DNA of 64,000 nucleotides from Mycobacterium sp. MS1601. Lineage in GTDB: Bacteria > Actinomycetota > Actinomycetes > Mycobacteriales > Mycobacteriaceae. Below the pieces are notes generated by a model that did no database searches, was not told the origin of the DNA, and was given only the letters and a program-made list of their open reading frames with translations. The translations under genes were made by a program, and so were the position numbers. Below, piece by piece: positions 49,764-60,704 of the stretch. Positions within the stretch are counted from its first letter, which is position 1, and every line of letters begins with the position of its first letter. The stretch covers positions 2,108,001-2,172,000 of the forward strand of contig NZ_CP019420.1 of NCBI RefSeq assembly GCF_001984215.1. The letters are read 5' to 3'.

Positions 49764-50527
49764 CTTCCGACGAGATCGAGTACCGCGTCGTCGCGCAGGG
49801 CGTGGAGAAGGCGTTCGGCGACAACAAGGTTCTCAAGGGTGTCAGTTTCGAGGTGCCCACCGGCACCGCGACAGCGATCATCGGCCCGTCCGGATCGGGC
49901 AAGACCACGCTGCTGCGCACGTTGAACGCCCTCGACCGGGCCGATGCCGGTGTGATCCGGGTGGACGACATCGAGATCGACTTCTCCACGCCCACACCCA
50001 AACCCGAGATCCGCAGGTTCCAGTCGCGCAGCGGCTTCGTTTTCCAGGGGCACAACCTGTTCCCGCATAAAACAGTGCTGCAGAACATCATCGAGGGCCC
50101 GGTGATGGTGCAGAAGCATCCGAAGGACCAAGCGATCGCAGAAGCAGAGGTGCTGCTGGATCAGGTCGGGCTGGCCGAGAAGAAAGACCAGTATCCATAC
50201 CAGCTCTCGGGTGGGCAGCAGCAGCGCGTCGGGATCGCCAGGGCGTTGGCGCTCAAACCCAAGCTGGTCCTGTTCGACGAGCCCACCTCGGCGCTGGACC
50301 CCGAACTGGTCGGCGAGGTGCTCTCCGTGATCAAGGACCTGGCCGTCGAGGGCTGGACGCTGGTGATCGTCACCCACGAGATCCAGTTCGCCCGGCAGGT
50401 GTCCAGCCAGGTGCTGTTCACCGATCGCGGCGTGATCCTGGAAAAGGGCTCGCCGGACGAGGTCATCGGAGACCCGAAAGAAGAGCGGACGCGCCAGTTC
50501 CTGCAGCGGATTCTGAATCCCTTGTAG
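49760..50527 (+). CDS. Amino-acid ABC transporter ATP-binding protein
   Basis: This 255-residue ATPase of the GlnQ type has Walker A GPSGSGKTT, Q-loop FVFQGHNLFPHKTVLQN, signature LSGGQQQR, Walker B LVLFDEPTSALDPE and switch THE. The start overlaps the stop of the fused binding-protein/permease gene, forming a complete importer. The amine oxidase gene begins 13 bases after it, and is likely co-transcribed. Confidence 0.95.
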   Translation: MTSDEIEYRVVAQGVEKAFGDNKVLKGVSFEVPTGTATAIIGPSGSGKTTLLRTLNALDRADAGVIRVDDIEIDFSTPTPKPEIRRFQSRSGFVFQGHNLFPHKTVLQNIIEGPVMVQKHPKDQAIAEAEVLLDQVGLAEKKDQYPYQLSGGQQQRVGIARALALKPKLVLFDEPTSALDPELVGEVLSVIKDLAVEGWTLVIVTHEIQFARQVSSQVLFTDRGVILEKGSPDEVIGDPKEERTRQFLQRILNPL

Positions 50528-50540
50528 CAGGATATCGGGC

Positions 50541-51902
50541 ATGTCAGCCACAGAAGCAGATGTCGTCATCGTCGGAGCCGGTCTGTCGGGGATGATCGCC
50601 GCCCGCACGGTACTGGCGGCGGGTCTGCGTCCGGTGGTGCTGGAGGCCGACGAACGGGTGGGAGGTCGCATCCTCACCGAGGAGGTGCTGCCCGGAGTGC
50701 CGGTGGAGATCGGCGCCCAGTGGATCGGCGATACCCACCAGCGGATGTTCGCCCTCGCCGCGGAATTGGGTGTCGAGACCTACCCCCAGTACGACGAGGG
50801 CGAGACGTCCTACGAGATGGTGGGCTCGGGGGTGTTGCGCGAGAACGAGTTCCACACGCGTTTTGCCGATGAGCTGGCCGAGCTGGAACGTGTGCTGAGG
50901 GTTCTCGACGAACTGGCCGCCGAAGTGCCGGTGGAGGCACCCTGGTTGGCGCCACGGGCACTGGAATGGGATGCCATCACCGCGGGGTACTGGTATGACA
51001 CCCAAGGACTTTCACAGGTCGCACGCACGCTGGTGGAGATCTGCACCGTCGGAATCCTGGCCGTTCCCACCGCCGAGGTGTCCTTCCTGCATCTGCTGTT
51101 CACCATCCAGACCTGCGGGGTGACCTCGGAACTGTTCGCCGAATCCGAAGGTGGCGCACAGACCACCCGGTTTGTCGGCGGCACCGGCGAGATTCCCCGC
51201 CGGCTGGCGGCATTGATCGAAGAACACATCGTGCTCAGCGCTCCCGTGCAGTTGATCGAGCACACCGCCGATAGCGTCACCGTGAGTTGCCGAGGCGGAC
51301 TGGTGGTCCGCGGGCGCCGGGTCATCGTGGCGATCTCACCCACCCTGGCCGGACGCATCATGTACGACCCTCCCCTGCCGGGGGTACGCGACCAGCTGAC
51401 ACAACGCATGCCCAACGGTTCGGCGATGAAAGCCTTCTTCGTCTACGACGAACCCTTCTGGCGTGCAGACGGTTTCAACGGGCAGTTGATCTCCGACATC
51501 GGCCCGGCCCGAATGTCCAACGACACCTGCATCCCTGGCGTCGACCAGGGGGTGATCCTGATGTTCCTCGAAGGCGACCAGGCCCGCAGCTACGGCAAGC
51601 TGCCACAGGAGCAGCGCCGCGGGCTTCTCACTGACGAGTTGGTGCGCCACTACGGCGCTGCGGCCGCGCAGCCGGTGGCCTACGTCGACGGGGAATGGTC
51701 AGATCGACAGTGGACGCGCGGTTGTTACAACGCCAACCACGGACCACACGTCTGGACCACCTACGGCCCCGCGCTGTCGGCGCCCCTGGGCGTCATCCAC
51801 TGGGCGTCCACCGACACTGCCACGTTCTGGAGCGCCTACATGGAAGGCGCGGTCGACGCCGGCGAGCGCGCCGCCCGCGAGGTGATCGACGCGCTCAGCT
51901 GA
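50541..51902 (+). CDS. Flavin monoamine oxidase-like protein
   Basis: This 453-residue FAD amine oxidase has the dinucleotide loop VVIVGAGLSGMIAARTV and EADERVGGRILTEE at the N-terminus and the terminal HWASTDTATFWSAYMEGAV that covers the flavin. Substrate may be a polyamine, monoamine or amino acid. Position directly after the amino-acid importer suggests that it oxidises an imported amine or amino acid. Its 3' end overlaps that of the P450 gene by eight bases. Confidence 0.88.
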   Translation: MSATEADVVIVGAGLSGMIAARTVLAAGLRPVVLEADERVGGRILTEEVLPGVPVEIGAQWIGDTHQRMFALAAELGVETYPQYDEGETSYEMVGSGVLRENEFHTRFADELAELERVLRVLDELAAEVPVEAPWLAPRALEWDAITAGYWYDTQGLSQVARTLVEICTVGILAVPTAEVSFLHLLFTIQTCGVTSELFAESEGGAQTTRFVGGTGEIPRRLAALIEEHIVLSAPVQLIEHTADSVTVSCRGGLVVRGRRVIVAISPTLAGRIMYDPPLPGVRDQLTQRMPNGSAMKAFFVYDEPFWRADGFNGQLISDIGPARMSNDTCIPGVDQGVILMFLEGDQARSYGKLPQEQRRGLLTDELVRHYGAAAAQPVAYVDGEWSDRQWTRGCYNANHGPHVWTTYGPALSAPLGVIHWASTDTATFWSAYMEGAVDAGERAAREVIDALS

Positions 51903-53145
51903 CCGCCACACGCTGGCTGGCCAACCCACGCAATGTGAGGTTCGGTTTGTACTCTCCCACCCCGTCCAGCCGTGCGTCCGGGAACCGTGCGGTCACCATG
52001 GTCAGCGCCAGTTGCGCCTCCAGCCGCGCCAGTGGAGCGCCCAGGCAGAAGTGCGGGCCGTGCCCGAACGCCAGGTGCTTGATGCCGGCGCGGTCCGGGT
52101 CGAACACGTCCGGATCCACAAATGTCGCCGGATCCCGTTGTGCTGCAGCAAGAAGCAGCATCACGGTGTCCCCCTTCGGCACCACAACCTCCCCTTCGTC
52201 GACCTCCCCCGCTTTGATGCGCAACTCCTCGGCCGCCACCCGGCCCACCAACTGCACCGGTGGGTCGTAGCGCAGCGTCTCCTCGATGATGGCTCCCGCG
52301 TGCGTCGGGTCGGCGGCCAATGTGCGCCAGTGTCGTGGCTGCCGCAGCATCGCCAACACCGCATTGGCGATCAGGTTGACGGTGGTCTCATGGCCGGCGA
52401 TCAGCAGCAGGTTGCACGTGGCGATGATCTCGTCCTCGGTGAGCTGATCACCGTCCTCCTCCGCTGCGATGAGCCGCGACATCAGGTCCTCACCGGGTTC
52501 GGCACGCCTGCGCTCGATGAGGCCGTGTAAGTACTTCCGCAGCCACAAGCCGGCCTGCAGACGCTCATCCATATCGTCGGGCACCTGGCCGGTGAAGGTG
52601 ATGAACGGATCCAGCGATCGCGCCAACAACGCCGAGGCATGGGAGAATTCGGGCTCGTCCTCCAGCGGTACCCCGAGTAGTCGGCAGATCACCGCCACCG
52701 GCAGCGGATACGCCAGATCGGCAATCACGTCGAAAGACCCTGCCGCGGCGGCCTTGTCCAACAGATTGTCGACCAGCGTGGCGATCTCCGGTTCCAGTGC
52801 CTTGACCACCTTGGGTGCGAATGCCTTTTGGGCTAGCTTGCGCAGCCTGGTGTGGTCAGGCGGATCCAGGAACAGGAAGCCAGGGGTGCCGAACGGCCGC
52901 ACCGTTTCCCCGTTGGCGATGGCGCGCTGGGCAGCGGTCGATTTTGTCCTGTCGCTGGCCGAGTCGGGATGGCGCAGCACGGCGTGGCAGTCCTCGTAGC
53001 CGGAGAACACCACCAGGTTCATCTCCGGCAGCAGCAGCGGCCCGCGTTCGCGGATCTGCGCGTACAGCGGGTAAGGGTCGGCGCGGTTACCCGGATCGAG
53101 CAGCCGCACCAGGAGCTCCTGAGGATCTGTGAGGACGCCGGCCAT
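51895..53145 (-). CDS. Cytochrome P450
   Basis: This 416-residue soluble P450 has the I-helix LLIAGHETTVNL, ExxR in IIEETLRYD and the heme-Cys motif LAFGHGPHFCLGAPLAR. It is of the bacterial CYP107/CYP105-like class, and its substrate cannot be told. I chose ATG 53145 (MAGVLTDPQELL); AAGGGC precedes it. No ferredoxin is adjacent. It is convergent with the amine oxidase. Confidence 0.92.
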   Translation of the reverse strand: MAGVLTDPQELLVRLLDPGNRADPYPLYAQIRERGPLLLPEMNLVVFSGYEDCHAVLRHPDSASDRTKSTAAQRAIANGETVRPFGTPGFLFLDPPDHTRLRKLAQKAFAPKVVKALEPEIATLVDNLLDKAAAAGSFDVIADLAYPLPVAVICRLLGVPLEDEPEFSHASALLARSLDPFITFTGQVPDDMDERLQAGLWLRKYLHGLIERRRAEPGEDLMSRLIAAEEDGDQLTEDEIIATCNLLLIAGHETTVNLIANAVLAMLRQPRHWRTLAADPTHAGAIIEETLRYDPPVQLVGRVAAEELRIKAGEVDEGEVVVPKGDTVMLLLAAAQRDPATFVDPDVFDPDRAGIKHLAFGHGPHFCLGAPLARLEAQLALTMVTARFPDARLDGVGEYKPNLTLRGLASQRVAVS

Positions 53146-53179
53146 GCCCTTATTGTGCACGGGTCCAAGAAGGCGCTGG

Positions 53180-55480
53180 TCACATGCGATGCCGACTACC
53201 CACAACCAACTCGGGAATACCGTCCGCGGCCATCGGTTTGGCGAAGTGATACCCCTGCGCTATGTCGCAGCCCTGATCACGCAGCCACTCGGCGGTCTCC
53301 GCATCCTCGACCCCCTCGGCGACCACACTGAGCCCCAGTTCGCGACCCAACCCGATGACGGCCCGCACCACCGCGGCGGCCTTGACGTCGCAGGTCACCG
53401 AACCGATGAAATGCCGGTCCAATTTGACCTCGTCGATGGGCAGGTCACGCAGATACGCCAATGCCGAGAATCCGCTGCCGAAGTCGTCGATAGCCACTCG
53501 GATCCCCGATTCGCGGACCCGGCTCAACACCTTGGCGGCGCGGCCGAATTCACCGAGCACCACGTCCTCGGTGATCTCGATGGTCAACATATCGGTGGGC
53601 AGATCACGTCGACGCAGAGCCAGAGCCAACTTCTCGGGCAATTCGCTGTCCCGCAAGACCGGTGGAAAGAGGTTCACCGCGACCGGCACCCGCAGGCCGG
53701 CGGCGGCCCAGCTCGCGGCGCCGTCGAGCGCCTTGTCCAGCACCAGTTCCGTCACCGGCCCCATCAACCCGTGCTGGCGGACCAGCGGAAGGAACACATC
53801 GGGGTTCAGCACACCATGCACGGGATGGGGCCAGCGCAACAACGCCTCCACCCCGACCACACGGCCGGTACTGAGCTCCACCTTCGGCTGATACACCACC
53901 TCCAGGGCTCGCGCATCGACGGCATCGCGGAGTTCGCCCAACAGCCGGACCTGTGCGGCTCCACCACCGGCACGCTTGGGCTGCTCCAGCACGTCGCCTT
54001 CGGTCCTGCCCATCTGCGCGGTGAAGGTGTGCACACCCGGCACACGTGAGCGTTTCGCGGCGTACATCGCGATGTCCGCACGTCTGACCAGCTCTTCGGG
54101 GTCGAGATCCGGTTCGTCGGGCGCCAGCAGCGCCATTCCGACGCTGGGCCGCACGGGCACCGACTCCCCTCCGACGGTGAACGGCTCGTCGAAGGCGGTG
54201 ACCATACGTTCGGCCACCAGGTGTGCAGTCTCTGCCGAACCCCTGAGCACCAGCAGAAATTCATCGCCGCCAACCCGTGCCACGGTGACGTCGGGCCGCA
54301 CGCGCGCCAGGAGTCGCCTGCCCACAGCCACCAGAAGGGCGTCGGCAACCGGATGGCCCAGGTTGTCGTTGACCAACTTGAAGTCGTCGAGGTCCAGCGA
54401 CACCACTGCCACCGTTGTCGCGACCTGTTTCCGGCGAGCCATCGCCTCGGCCAACCGCTCGTGGAACACGGCGTGGTTGGCCAGCCCGGTGAGTGGATCC
54501 CGCGATGCCTGGTCCGACGCCGCGGCAAGCAGCTGGCGGTTCTCCCACGCGTCAGCTGCCTGTCTCAGACACACCGCGGTGACGATCAACGGCACCAGGA
54601 AACGTTCGGAGCCGGTCATCACCATCAGTGGTCCCACCGTGCCTGCCATCAGCAATGGCAGATAGGGCATCCAGAGCCGTGCGCTGAACGTGGGCGGTGA
54701 CGCAGCCGGGGGCGGTCGACGACTGTGCAGTGCCGCCGCGGCGAAGACGATCAGTGCCGCAGCCCAGCCCATGTCGATCAACGTCGCCGTCTCGAATCGG
54801 CCGCCGGCCACCAGGACGGCGTATGCACTGTGGGTGAGTGTGATCAGCGCGATCCCGACGATGAGCCGACTCAACACGCCGCGTCGGCTGCCCGTACCCC
54901 GCAGAACCACCAGAACCGCGGTGGTCAACACCGTCATGTCACCGACGGCGAACACCAGCGACAGCACCGGTGTCACGTGTCCGGACTGATAGCTCTCGTA
55001 CAGCGGCCGCAGCGAGATCACCCAGAACAGCAGGAACAGGCACAGCGCCACGGTCACACCGTCGAGGACCATTCGCATCCGGGCGGGGCGCGTCGAACTC
55101 TTGGGAAACAGCGCCAAGGCCACAGCCGCGAACACGGTGAACGCGAGATAGGTGAAATCCGGCAACCCCGGGAACGAACCCGCGCGGTGATGCAGCACAA
55201 CGTGCGCCGCCCAGACCGCATCTCCGAGGGAGAACGTGGCCAACGCCACTGTCATGGTCGTCCAGGCGACGCGATCGCGCCCCCGCGCCGACCGCGCCGC
55301 AGCGCCGGCGCACGCGGTGGCATAGAGAGCCAGGACCAGCACCGTCAGGTTGCTGTGAACCCGCACGACGTGCTCGCCACCCACCCGGAACACCAGGACA
55401 AATGCCATGAGAGCGGCCAGGCACACCGGTATGGACAGCGCGGGAGCGACCGGTGGCAATTTGCGGCGAACGTCTCGCAC
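53180..55480 (-). CDS. Membrane GGDEF-EAL protein (c-di-GMP turnover)
   Basis: A protein of 766 residues. The N-terminal third has about 8-9 transmembrane helices, a MASE-like membrane sensor. A GGDEF domain follows with an intact active site (RVGGDEFLLVL) and DPLTGLANHAVFHERL start. The C-terminal EAL domain has EALLRWPHP, NLFPPVL, EITEDVVLG, IDDFGSGFSAL, KLDRHFIG and EGVED, so the main metal and catalytic residues look conserved. It could both make and degrade cyclic di-GMP. Start GTG 55480. Nothing to couple it to was seen nearby. Confidence 0.92.
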   Translation of the reverse strand: MRDVRRKLPPVAPALSIPVCLAALMAFVLVFRVGGEHVVRVHSNLTVLVLALYATACAGAAARSARGRDRVAWTTMTVALATFSLGDAVWAAHVVLHHRAGSFPGLPDFTYLAFTVFAAVALALFPKSSTRPARMRMVLDGVTVALCLFLLFWVISLRPLYESYQSGHVTPVLSLVFAVGDMTVLTTAVLVVLRGTGSRRGVLSRLIVGIALITLTHSAYAVLVAGGRFETATLIDMGWAAALIVFAAAALHSRRPPPAASPPTFSARLWMPYLPLLMAGTVGPLMVMTGSERFLVPLIVTAVCLRQAADAWENRQLLAAASDQASRDPLTGLANHAVFHERLAEAMARRKQVATTVAVVSLDLDDFKLVNDNLGHPVADALLVAVGRRLLARVRPDVTVARVGGDEFLLVLRGSAETAHLVAERMVTAFDEPFTVGGESVPVRPSVGMALLAPDEPDLDPEELVRRADIAMYAAKRSRVPGVHTFTAQMGRTEGDVLEQPKRAGGGAAQVRLLGELRDAVDARALEVVYQPKVELSTGRVVGVEALLRWPHPVHGVLNPDVFLPLVRQHGLMGPVTELVLDKALDGAASWAAAGLRVPVAVNLFPPVLRDSELPEKLALALRRRDLPTDMLTIEITEDVVLGEFGRAAKVLSRVRESGIRVAIDDFGSGFSALAYLRDLPIDEVKLDRHFIGSVTCDVKAAAVVRAVIGLGRELGLSVVAEGVEDAETAEWLRDQGCDIAQGYHFAKPMAADGIPELVVGSRHRM

Positions 55481-55572
55481 CTACACCTCGAACTCCAGCA
55501 CGTCTTCACCCGGCTGGCGAACACGGGTTGAGGCTCCCATTTCAGGGTCGGGACGGCAAATGGGGCAGCCGG

Positions 55573-56808
<1,236 letters not shown>

Positions 56809-56903
56809 TCAACACTGCACGTGGCGACGAGGCTGCGGTGCGGGGGCACGGCCGGCGAAGCGAGGGGCGCGAGCAGGTGCTATCCAACACCGACCCGCCG
56901 CGC

Positions 56904-56909
56904 TACATT
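56904..56909 (+). promoter_or_regulatory. -10 box (TACATT), leaderless lipoprotein gene
   Basis: TACATT ends six bases before GTG 56916. Confidence 0.5.
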
Positions 56910-56915
56910 CTTCGG

Positions 56916-57347
56916 GTGAGGTGCGCTGCGTGGGGACTGGCGTTGCTGTTGGCCGCTGTGGGCTGTTCGTCGGGTCCCGAGCAGCAACCGTTGCCCGCCG
57001 GCGCACTGACTCCGGGCACCGCGAACATCACGATCAACGGCCACGATCTGGACGACGTGGACTCGGTGTCGTGCAGCGCAGCCGGGCCGTTGATGACCAT
57101 CAACACCGGGGACGACAGCTCCGGCACCACCTCGGTGGTGTCGAACGCCGACGGCCTCAGTGCGCAGTCGGTCTACATTCGCGACTTGGGCGGATTCACC
57201 GGCAGTTACAACCTCGACCTCAGTGGTGATGCGAAGGTGGAGATGACGGGCAGCACCTACTCGATCAAGGGCAGCGCCGACGGATTCGACACCGACAACC
57301 CCAGCTTCCGCACCGAGGGCACCTTCGAGATCACCGTGGCCTGCTGA
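56916..57347 (+). CDS. LpqH-family lipoprotein, paralogue
   Basis: This 143-residue lipoprotein has lipobox LLAAVGC (Cys at 17) and one beta-rich domain like the 19-kDa antigen. The pattern [16 protein letters not shown] at the start and FEITVAC at the end matches LpqH, with two Cys that form the family disulfide. It is clearly less similar to LpqH than its downstream neighbour. GTG 56916 is leaderless. Confidence 0.8.
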   Translation: MRCAAWGLALLLAAVGCSSGPEQQPLPAGALTPGTANITINGHDLDDVDSVSCSAAGPLMTINTGDDSSGTTSVVSNADGLSAQSVYIRDLGGFTGSYNLDLSGDAKVEMTGSTYSIKGSADGFDTDNPSFRTEGTFEITVAC

Positions 57348-57442
57348 CATTTTGCGCAATCGCCGCAACGGGTAGACCACAGCGAACCATACTGCTGAGA
57401 GCCCGGCCAACGACGGCGGGGCGTGGGAGAAGGAGTACACCG

Positions 57443-57964
57443 GTGAACCGTGCCTTGGTAGTTGCCGTCGGCGGCGCCGCACTCGCGATCGGACTGTCCG
57501 GTTGCGGAGGGAAATCAGCAGAGGACACCGCCAGCTCGGCTTCCGAGACCGTGGAGAGCGGCGCCAGCTCGGCCACCAGCGTCATCACATCGGCCACCGA
57601 TGCCGCCAAAGGCAATCCGCCACCCGGTTCGGCCACCGTCACCATCGACGGGCAGGAACAGAGCATCGAAGGCCAGTCGGTCTGCACCAATCTCGGTGGC
57701 AACATCCAGATCGCCATCGGCAACGCCACCCAGGGCATCGGCGCACAGGTCACCGAGGCCGACCCGCCCGTGGTCAAGCAGGTGGGGCTGGGCAACGTCA
57801 ACGGTGTCGCACTCGGATACGCCGAAGGTGTGCCAGGAGGTGAGGCGACCGCCGAGAAGGACGGCAACACCTACAAGATCAGCGGCAGCGCAACGGGTGT
57901 GGACATGGCCAACCCGATGCAGCCCATGACGAAGACCTTCGAGATCGCCGTCACCTGCCCATAG
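57443..57964 (+). CDS. lpqH: LpqH, 19-kDa lipoprotein antigen homologue
   Basis: This 173-residue lipoprotein has lipobox IGLSGC (Cys at 18), a Ser/Thr/Ala-rich linker and an LpqH domain with [43 protein letters not shown] and FEIAVTCP, nearly the same motifs as M. tuberculosis Rv3763. It is an envelope antigen with TLR2-active homologues. AAGGAG precedes the GTG. It lies 95 bases after a paralogue of the same family. Confidence 0.9.
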   Translation: MNRALVVAVGGAALAIGLSGCGGKSAEDTASSASETVESGASSATSVITSATDAAKGNPPPGSATVTIDGQEQSIEGQSVCTNLGGNIQIAIGNATQGIGAQVTEADPPVVKQVGLGNVNGVALGYAEGVPGGEATAEKDGNTYKISGSATGVDMANPMQPMTKTFEIAVTCP

Positions 57965-57965
57965 A

Positions 57966-58424
57966 TCAGCCGACTGCGTCCGGCAACCGGTCCAGGAAGG
58001 GCAGCTGACTCTTGAGCAGCTTGGTCCGCGCCACGTCAACCGGAACCCAGGCAGCACGATCCACTTCGGGGAACTCCTGCATGCGACCCGACCGGGGTGG
58101 CCATTCCATCTCGAAGGTGTTGCTGCGGGTGTCGGTGATGTCGAGATCGGCGCCGACGGCGAAGGCTGTCACCACCTTGCCGGACTGACGCACTTCACCG
58201 AGTTCGGTGCGTGGCCCCTGGGGCACGTCCAGTCCGAGTTCCTCCGCGAACTCGCGCTGCGCGGTGCTCCAGGGATCCTCACCGATGTTGTACTCCCCCT
58301 TGGGAATAGACCAGGCACCGTCATCCTTGCGCGCCCAGAACGGTCCGCCGGGGTGGACGATGAGGACCTCGAGGCCGGCATCACCACTGCGGTAGAGCAG
58401 CAGCCCGGCGCTGAGTTTAGGCAC
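57966..58424 (-). CDS. Nudix hydrolase
   Basis: This 152-residue Nudix protein has the box PKGEYNIGEDPWSTAQREFA followed by EELGLD, which fits GX5EX7REUXEEXGU. The substrate is unknown; the VPKLSAGLLLYRSGD beginning resembles small diadenosine or (d)NTP hydrolases. I chose GTG 58424, giving an eight-base overlap with the WS/DGAT stop codon. Starts further upstream would overlap more. It is probably co-transcribed with the acyltransferase. Confidence 0.88.
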   Translation of the reverse strand: MPKLSAGLLLYRSGDAGLEVLIVHPGGPFWARKDDGAWSIPKGEYNIGEDPWSTAQREFAEELGLDVPQGPRTELGEVRQSGKVVTAFAVGADLDITDTRSNTFEMEWPPRSGRMQEFPEVDRAAWVPVDVARTKLLKSQLPFLDRLPDAVG

Positions 58425-59775
58425 CGACCGCCCGTTCCAGGTCTTTGAGGGCATCCTCGAGATGTCCCAGCAGGCGCTGCAGGTGCGGGACGCTGCGACG
58501 GCAGCCCACCAGTCCGAAGTCCAGGTTGTCGCCGTTGTTGGCCATGGTGATGTTGAGCGCCTGCCCGTCCAGCGCGATGGACAGCGGGTAGTTGCCGTCC
58601 AGCCGAGCTCCGTTCCAGTACATGGATTTACGCGGCCCGGGCACGTTGGAGATGACGATGTTGAACGGCGGCCGGGTGGTGCCGACGAAACCGGGCACCA
58701 TTGCCAGCCCCAGTGCCCCGATGTTCACCGCCGACAGCGCCAGCGCCTGCACCTTCGGCAGTTGCGAGAACACCTTTTTGTTGCTGCGCATCGAGTCGCT
58801 GATGACACCCAGGCGGGCCGCGGCATCCTCGACGTCGGTACCGAGGTTGCACAGGATGGCACCCACCTGGTTGCCCCCGGTGTCGGCGTCGTCGTCACCG
58901 CGCATGCTCACCGGCACCATCGCGATCAACGGGGTCTCCGGCAGCGCACTCTGCTCGGTCAGGTAGGCACGCAGCGCACCGGCGCACATCGCCAGGATGG
59001 CGTCGTTGACCGTCACACCCGCTGCCGTCTTGACCCGCCGGATGCGGTCCAGCGGCCACGACTGCGCGGCCACACGCCTGGCCCCGCCGATGTTGACGTT
59101 GAACATCGTCTTCGGAGCAGCGAACGGCAGCGTCAACTGCTGCTCCAGCAGCGCCGCCCGCGCCAACCCCAGCGTCGAAGGCACAAGTGCAGCAAGCGAT
59201 CCCGCGGCCCCGAGCACGTCCGGCAGCAACGCCCGGCCAGGGCTTCTGGGCCGGACACGATGCGGCAGATCCCACGGCACCCGCACCTCGGTGTCCTCCG
59301 GGTCCTCGCTCAGCGTGCGCTCGACGAGCTTGAGCGCCGACACCCCGTCGATGAGCGCATGGTGGCATTTGGTGAGCACGGCGAAACGCCCGTCCGCCAG
59401 TCCCTCCACCACGTAGGTCTCCCACAGCGGCCGGTGCCGGTCCAGCAGGCTGCCGTGCACTCGGGAGGTCAACTCCAGCAAGTCGCGGATCCGGCCCGGC
59501 TGCGGCAGCGCCGAGCGACGCAGGTGATAGTCGATATCGATGTCGTCATCGAAAGCCCAAGCGAGATTGGCGATCCCGCCCAGTATCGTCGACGGGTGCT
59601 TGCGGAACATCGGTGCGAATTCGGTGTGCGCGATCATCTGCTGGTGCAGTTCGCGGACGTAGTCGGGGCCGGCGCCGGCGGGCGGGCGGTAGAGCTGCAA
59701 CCCACCAACATGCATGGGGTGTTCGCGGGATTCACCGACGAGAAAGATCGCATCGGTCGGCGAGATCAGTTGCAT
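58417..59775 (-). CDS. Wax ester synthase/diacylglycerol acyltransferase (WS/DGAT)
   Basis: This 452-residue protein has the catalytic HHxxxDG motif (KCHHALIDGVSAL) and the C-terminal PLF/NIVISNVPGP motif. N-terminal SPTDAIFLVGES is the family start. It makes triacylglycerol or wax esters from acyl-CoA. A TACTGT box lies five bases before the ATG (59775), a slightly short spacing for leaderless transcription. The Nudix gene downstream overlaps it. Confidence 0.93.
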   Translation of the reverse strand: MQLISPTDAIFLVGESREHPMHVGGLQLYRPPAGAGPDYVRELHQQMIAHTEFAPMFRKHPSTILGGIANLAWAFDDDIDIDYHLRRSALPQPGRIRDLLELTSRVHGSLLDRHRPLWETYVVEGLADGRFAVLTKCHHALIDGVSALKLVERTLSEDPEDTEVRVPWDLPHRVRPRSPGRALLPDVLGAAGSLAALVPSTLGLARAALLEQQLTLPFAAPKTMFNVNIGGARRVAAQSWPLDRIRRVKTAAGVTVNDAILAMCAGALRAYLTEQSALPETPLIAMVPVSMRGDDDADTGGNQVGAILCNLGTDVEDAAARLGVISDSMRSNKKVFSQLPKVQALALSAVNIGALGLAMVPGFVGTTRPPFNIVISNVPGPRKSMYWNGARLDGNYPLSIALDGQALNITMANNGDNLDFGLVGCRRSVPHLQRLLGHLEDALKDLERAVGA

Positions 59776-59792
59776 AGCTCACAGTAGAGCCT

Positions 59793-60704
59793 TCAGGGGT
59801 GCGGCAACATCAACATCGCCACAGGCACCACGATCAGCGCTGTCAACGTGGCCGACAGCAGGATCTGCTGGCGCACCCGAGCGGCCACCGGAACGGGGTC
59901 GGCCAGCCGCAACGCCCTGGCCACCACCGCGGTGTCCCCGGCGGCCAGGGCGGTGCCCGTCGCACGAGGCTGGCCTGCCAGCGCCACCAATCCGTTGAGC
60001 AGAGCCACGCTTCCGTGCCTGCGGGCGGCGGCGTCGTCGGCCGACATCTCCACCAACCGCGCCACCGCACGGGTCCCCTGGCGCACCAGAGGAATCCAGG
60101 GCAGCGCCCCGGCAAGCGCGTTGAGCACCATGAGCAGCTGCGGGTGACGGCCGCGCAGATGTGCCCGCTCGTGGGCCAGGACCGCGTCGAGTTCGTCGGC
60201 GTCCAGGCTGGACACCGCCCCCGAGGTCACCACGATGGCCGACGGACGGCCCGCCACACAGTAGGCGGCACGCTGCTCGGAGGTCACGATCACCACACCG
60301 TCGCGCACCCCCAACATGCGGGCGGAGTAGGCGTGTTCGCAGCTGCGTTCCGACAGCCGGCGCACGGTGCGTACGATCCGACGGGTCACCATGGCCGTGC
60401 CGAGCACCGCGGCGGCGGCGACGCCGATCAGGACCAGATCACCGATCCAGCCGAAGCGGTGCATCGCCAGCAGCACGTCCATGCAGTACCGCACGGGGTC
60501 CGCGGCGCCGTGGGAGACGACGAAGTTCACCATCAGCCCGGCGCCTGCCACCACCCAGACGACAGCGGCGACCACGATGGCCGACAGCCACAGCAGCACG
60601 GACAGCCGTGGGCTGGCACCGTTGCGGGTGATGCGGTCCAGCAGTGCGGGACTCACCCACGCCAGTCCGGCTCCGTACATCAGCAGACAGGCCGTGCCGG
60701 TCAC
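59793..60704 (-). CDS. M56 (BlaR1-like) membrane metallopeptidase
   Basis: This 303-residue protein has several transmembrane helices (about four) and a zinc motif VLAHERAHLRGRHP (HExxH) between them. No extracellular penicillin-binding sensor domain is present, unlike BlaR1 of staphylococci, so it would sense differently or act on signals from elsewhere. Its GTG overlaps the stop codon of the BlaI-type repressor (GTGA). By analogy it may cleave or inactivate the repressor. Confidence 0.85.
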   Translation of the reverse strand: MTGTACLLMYGAGLAWVSPALLDRITRNGASPRLSVLLWLSAIVVAAVVWVVAGAGLMVNFVVSHGAADPVRYCMDVLLAMHRFGWIGDLVLIGVAAAAVLGTAMVTRRIVRTVRRLSERSCEHAYSARMLGVRDGVVIVTSEQRAAYCVAGRPSAIVVTSGAVSSLDADELDAVLAHERAHLRGRHPQLLMVLNALAGALPWIPLVRQGTRAVARLVEMSADDAAARRHGSVALLNGLVALAGQPRATGTALAAGDTAVVARALRLADPVPVAARVRQQILLSATLTALIVVPVAMLMLPHP

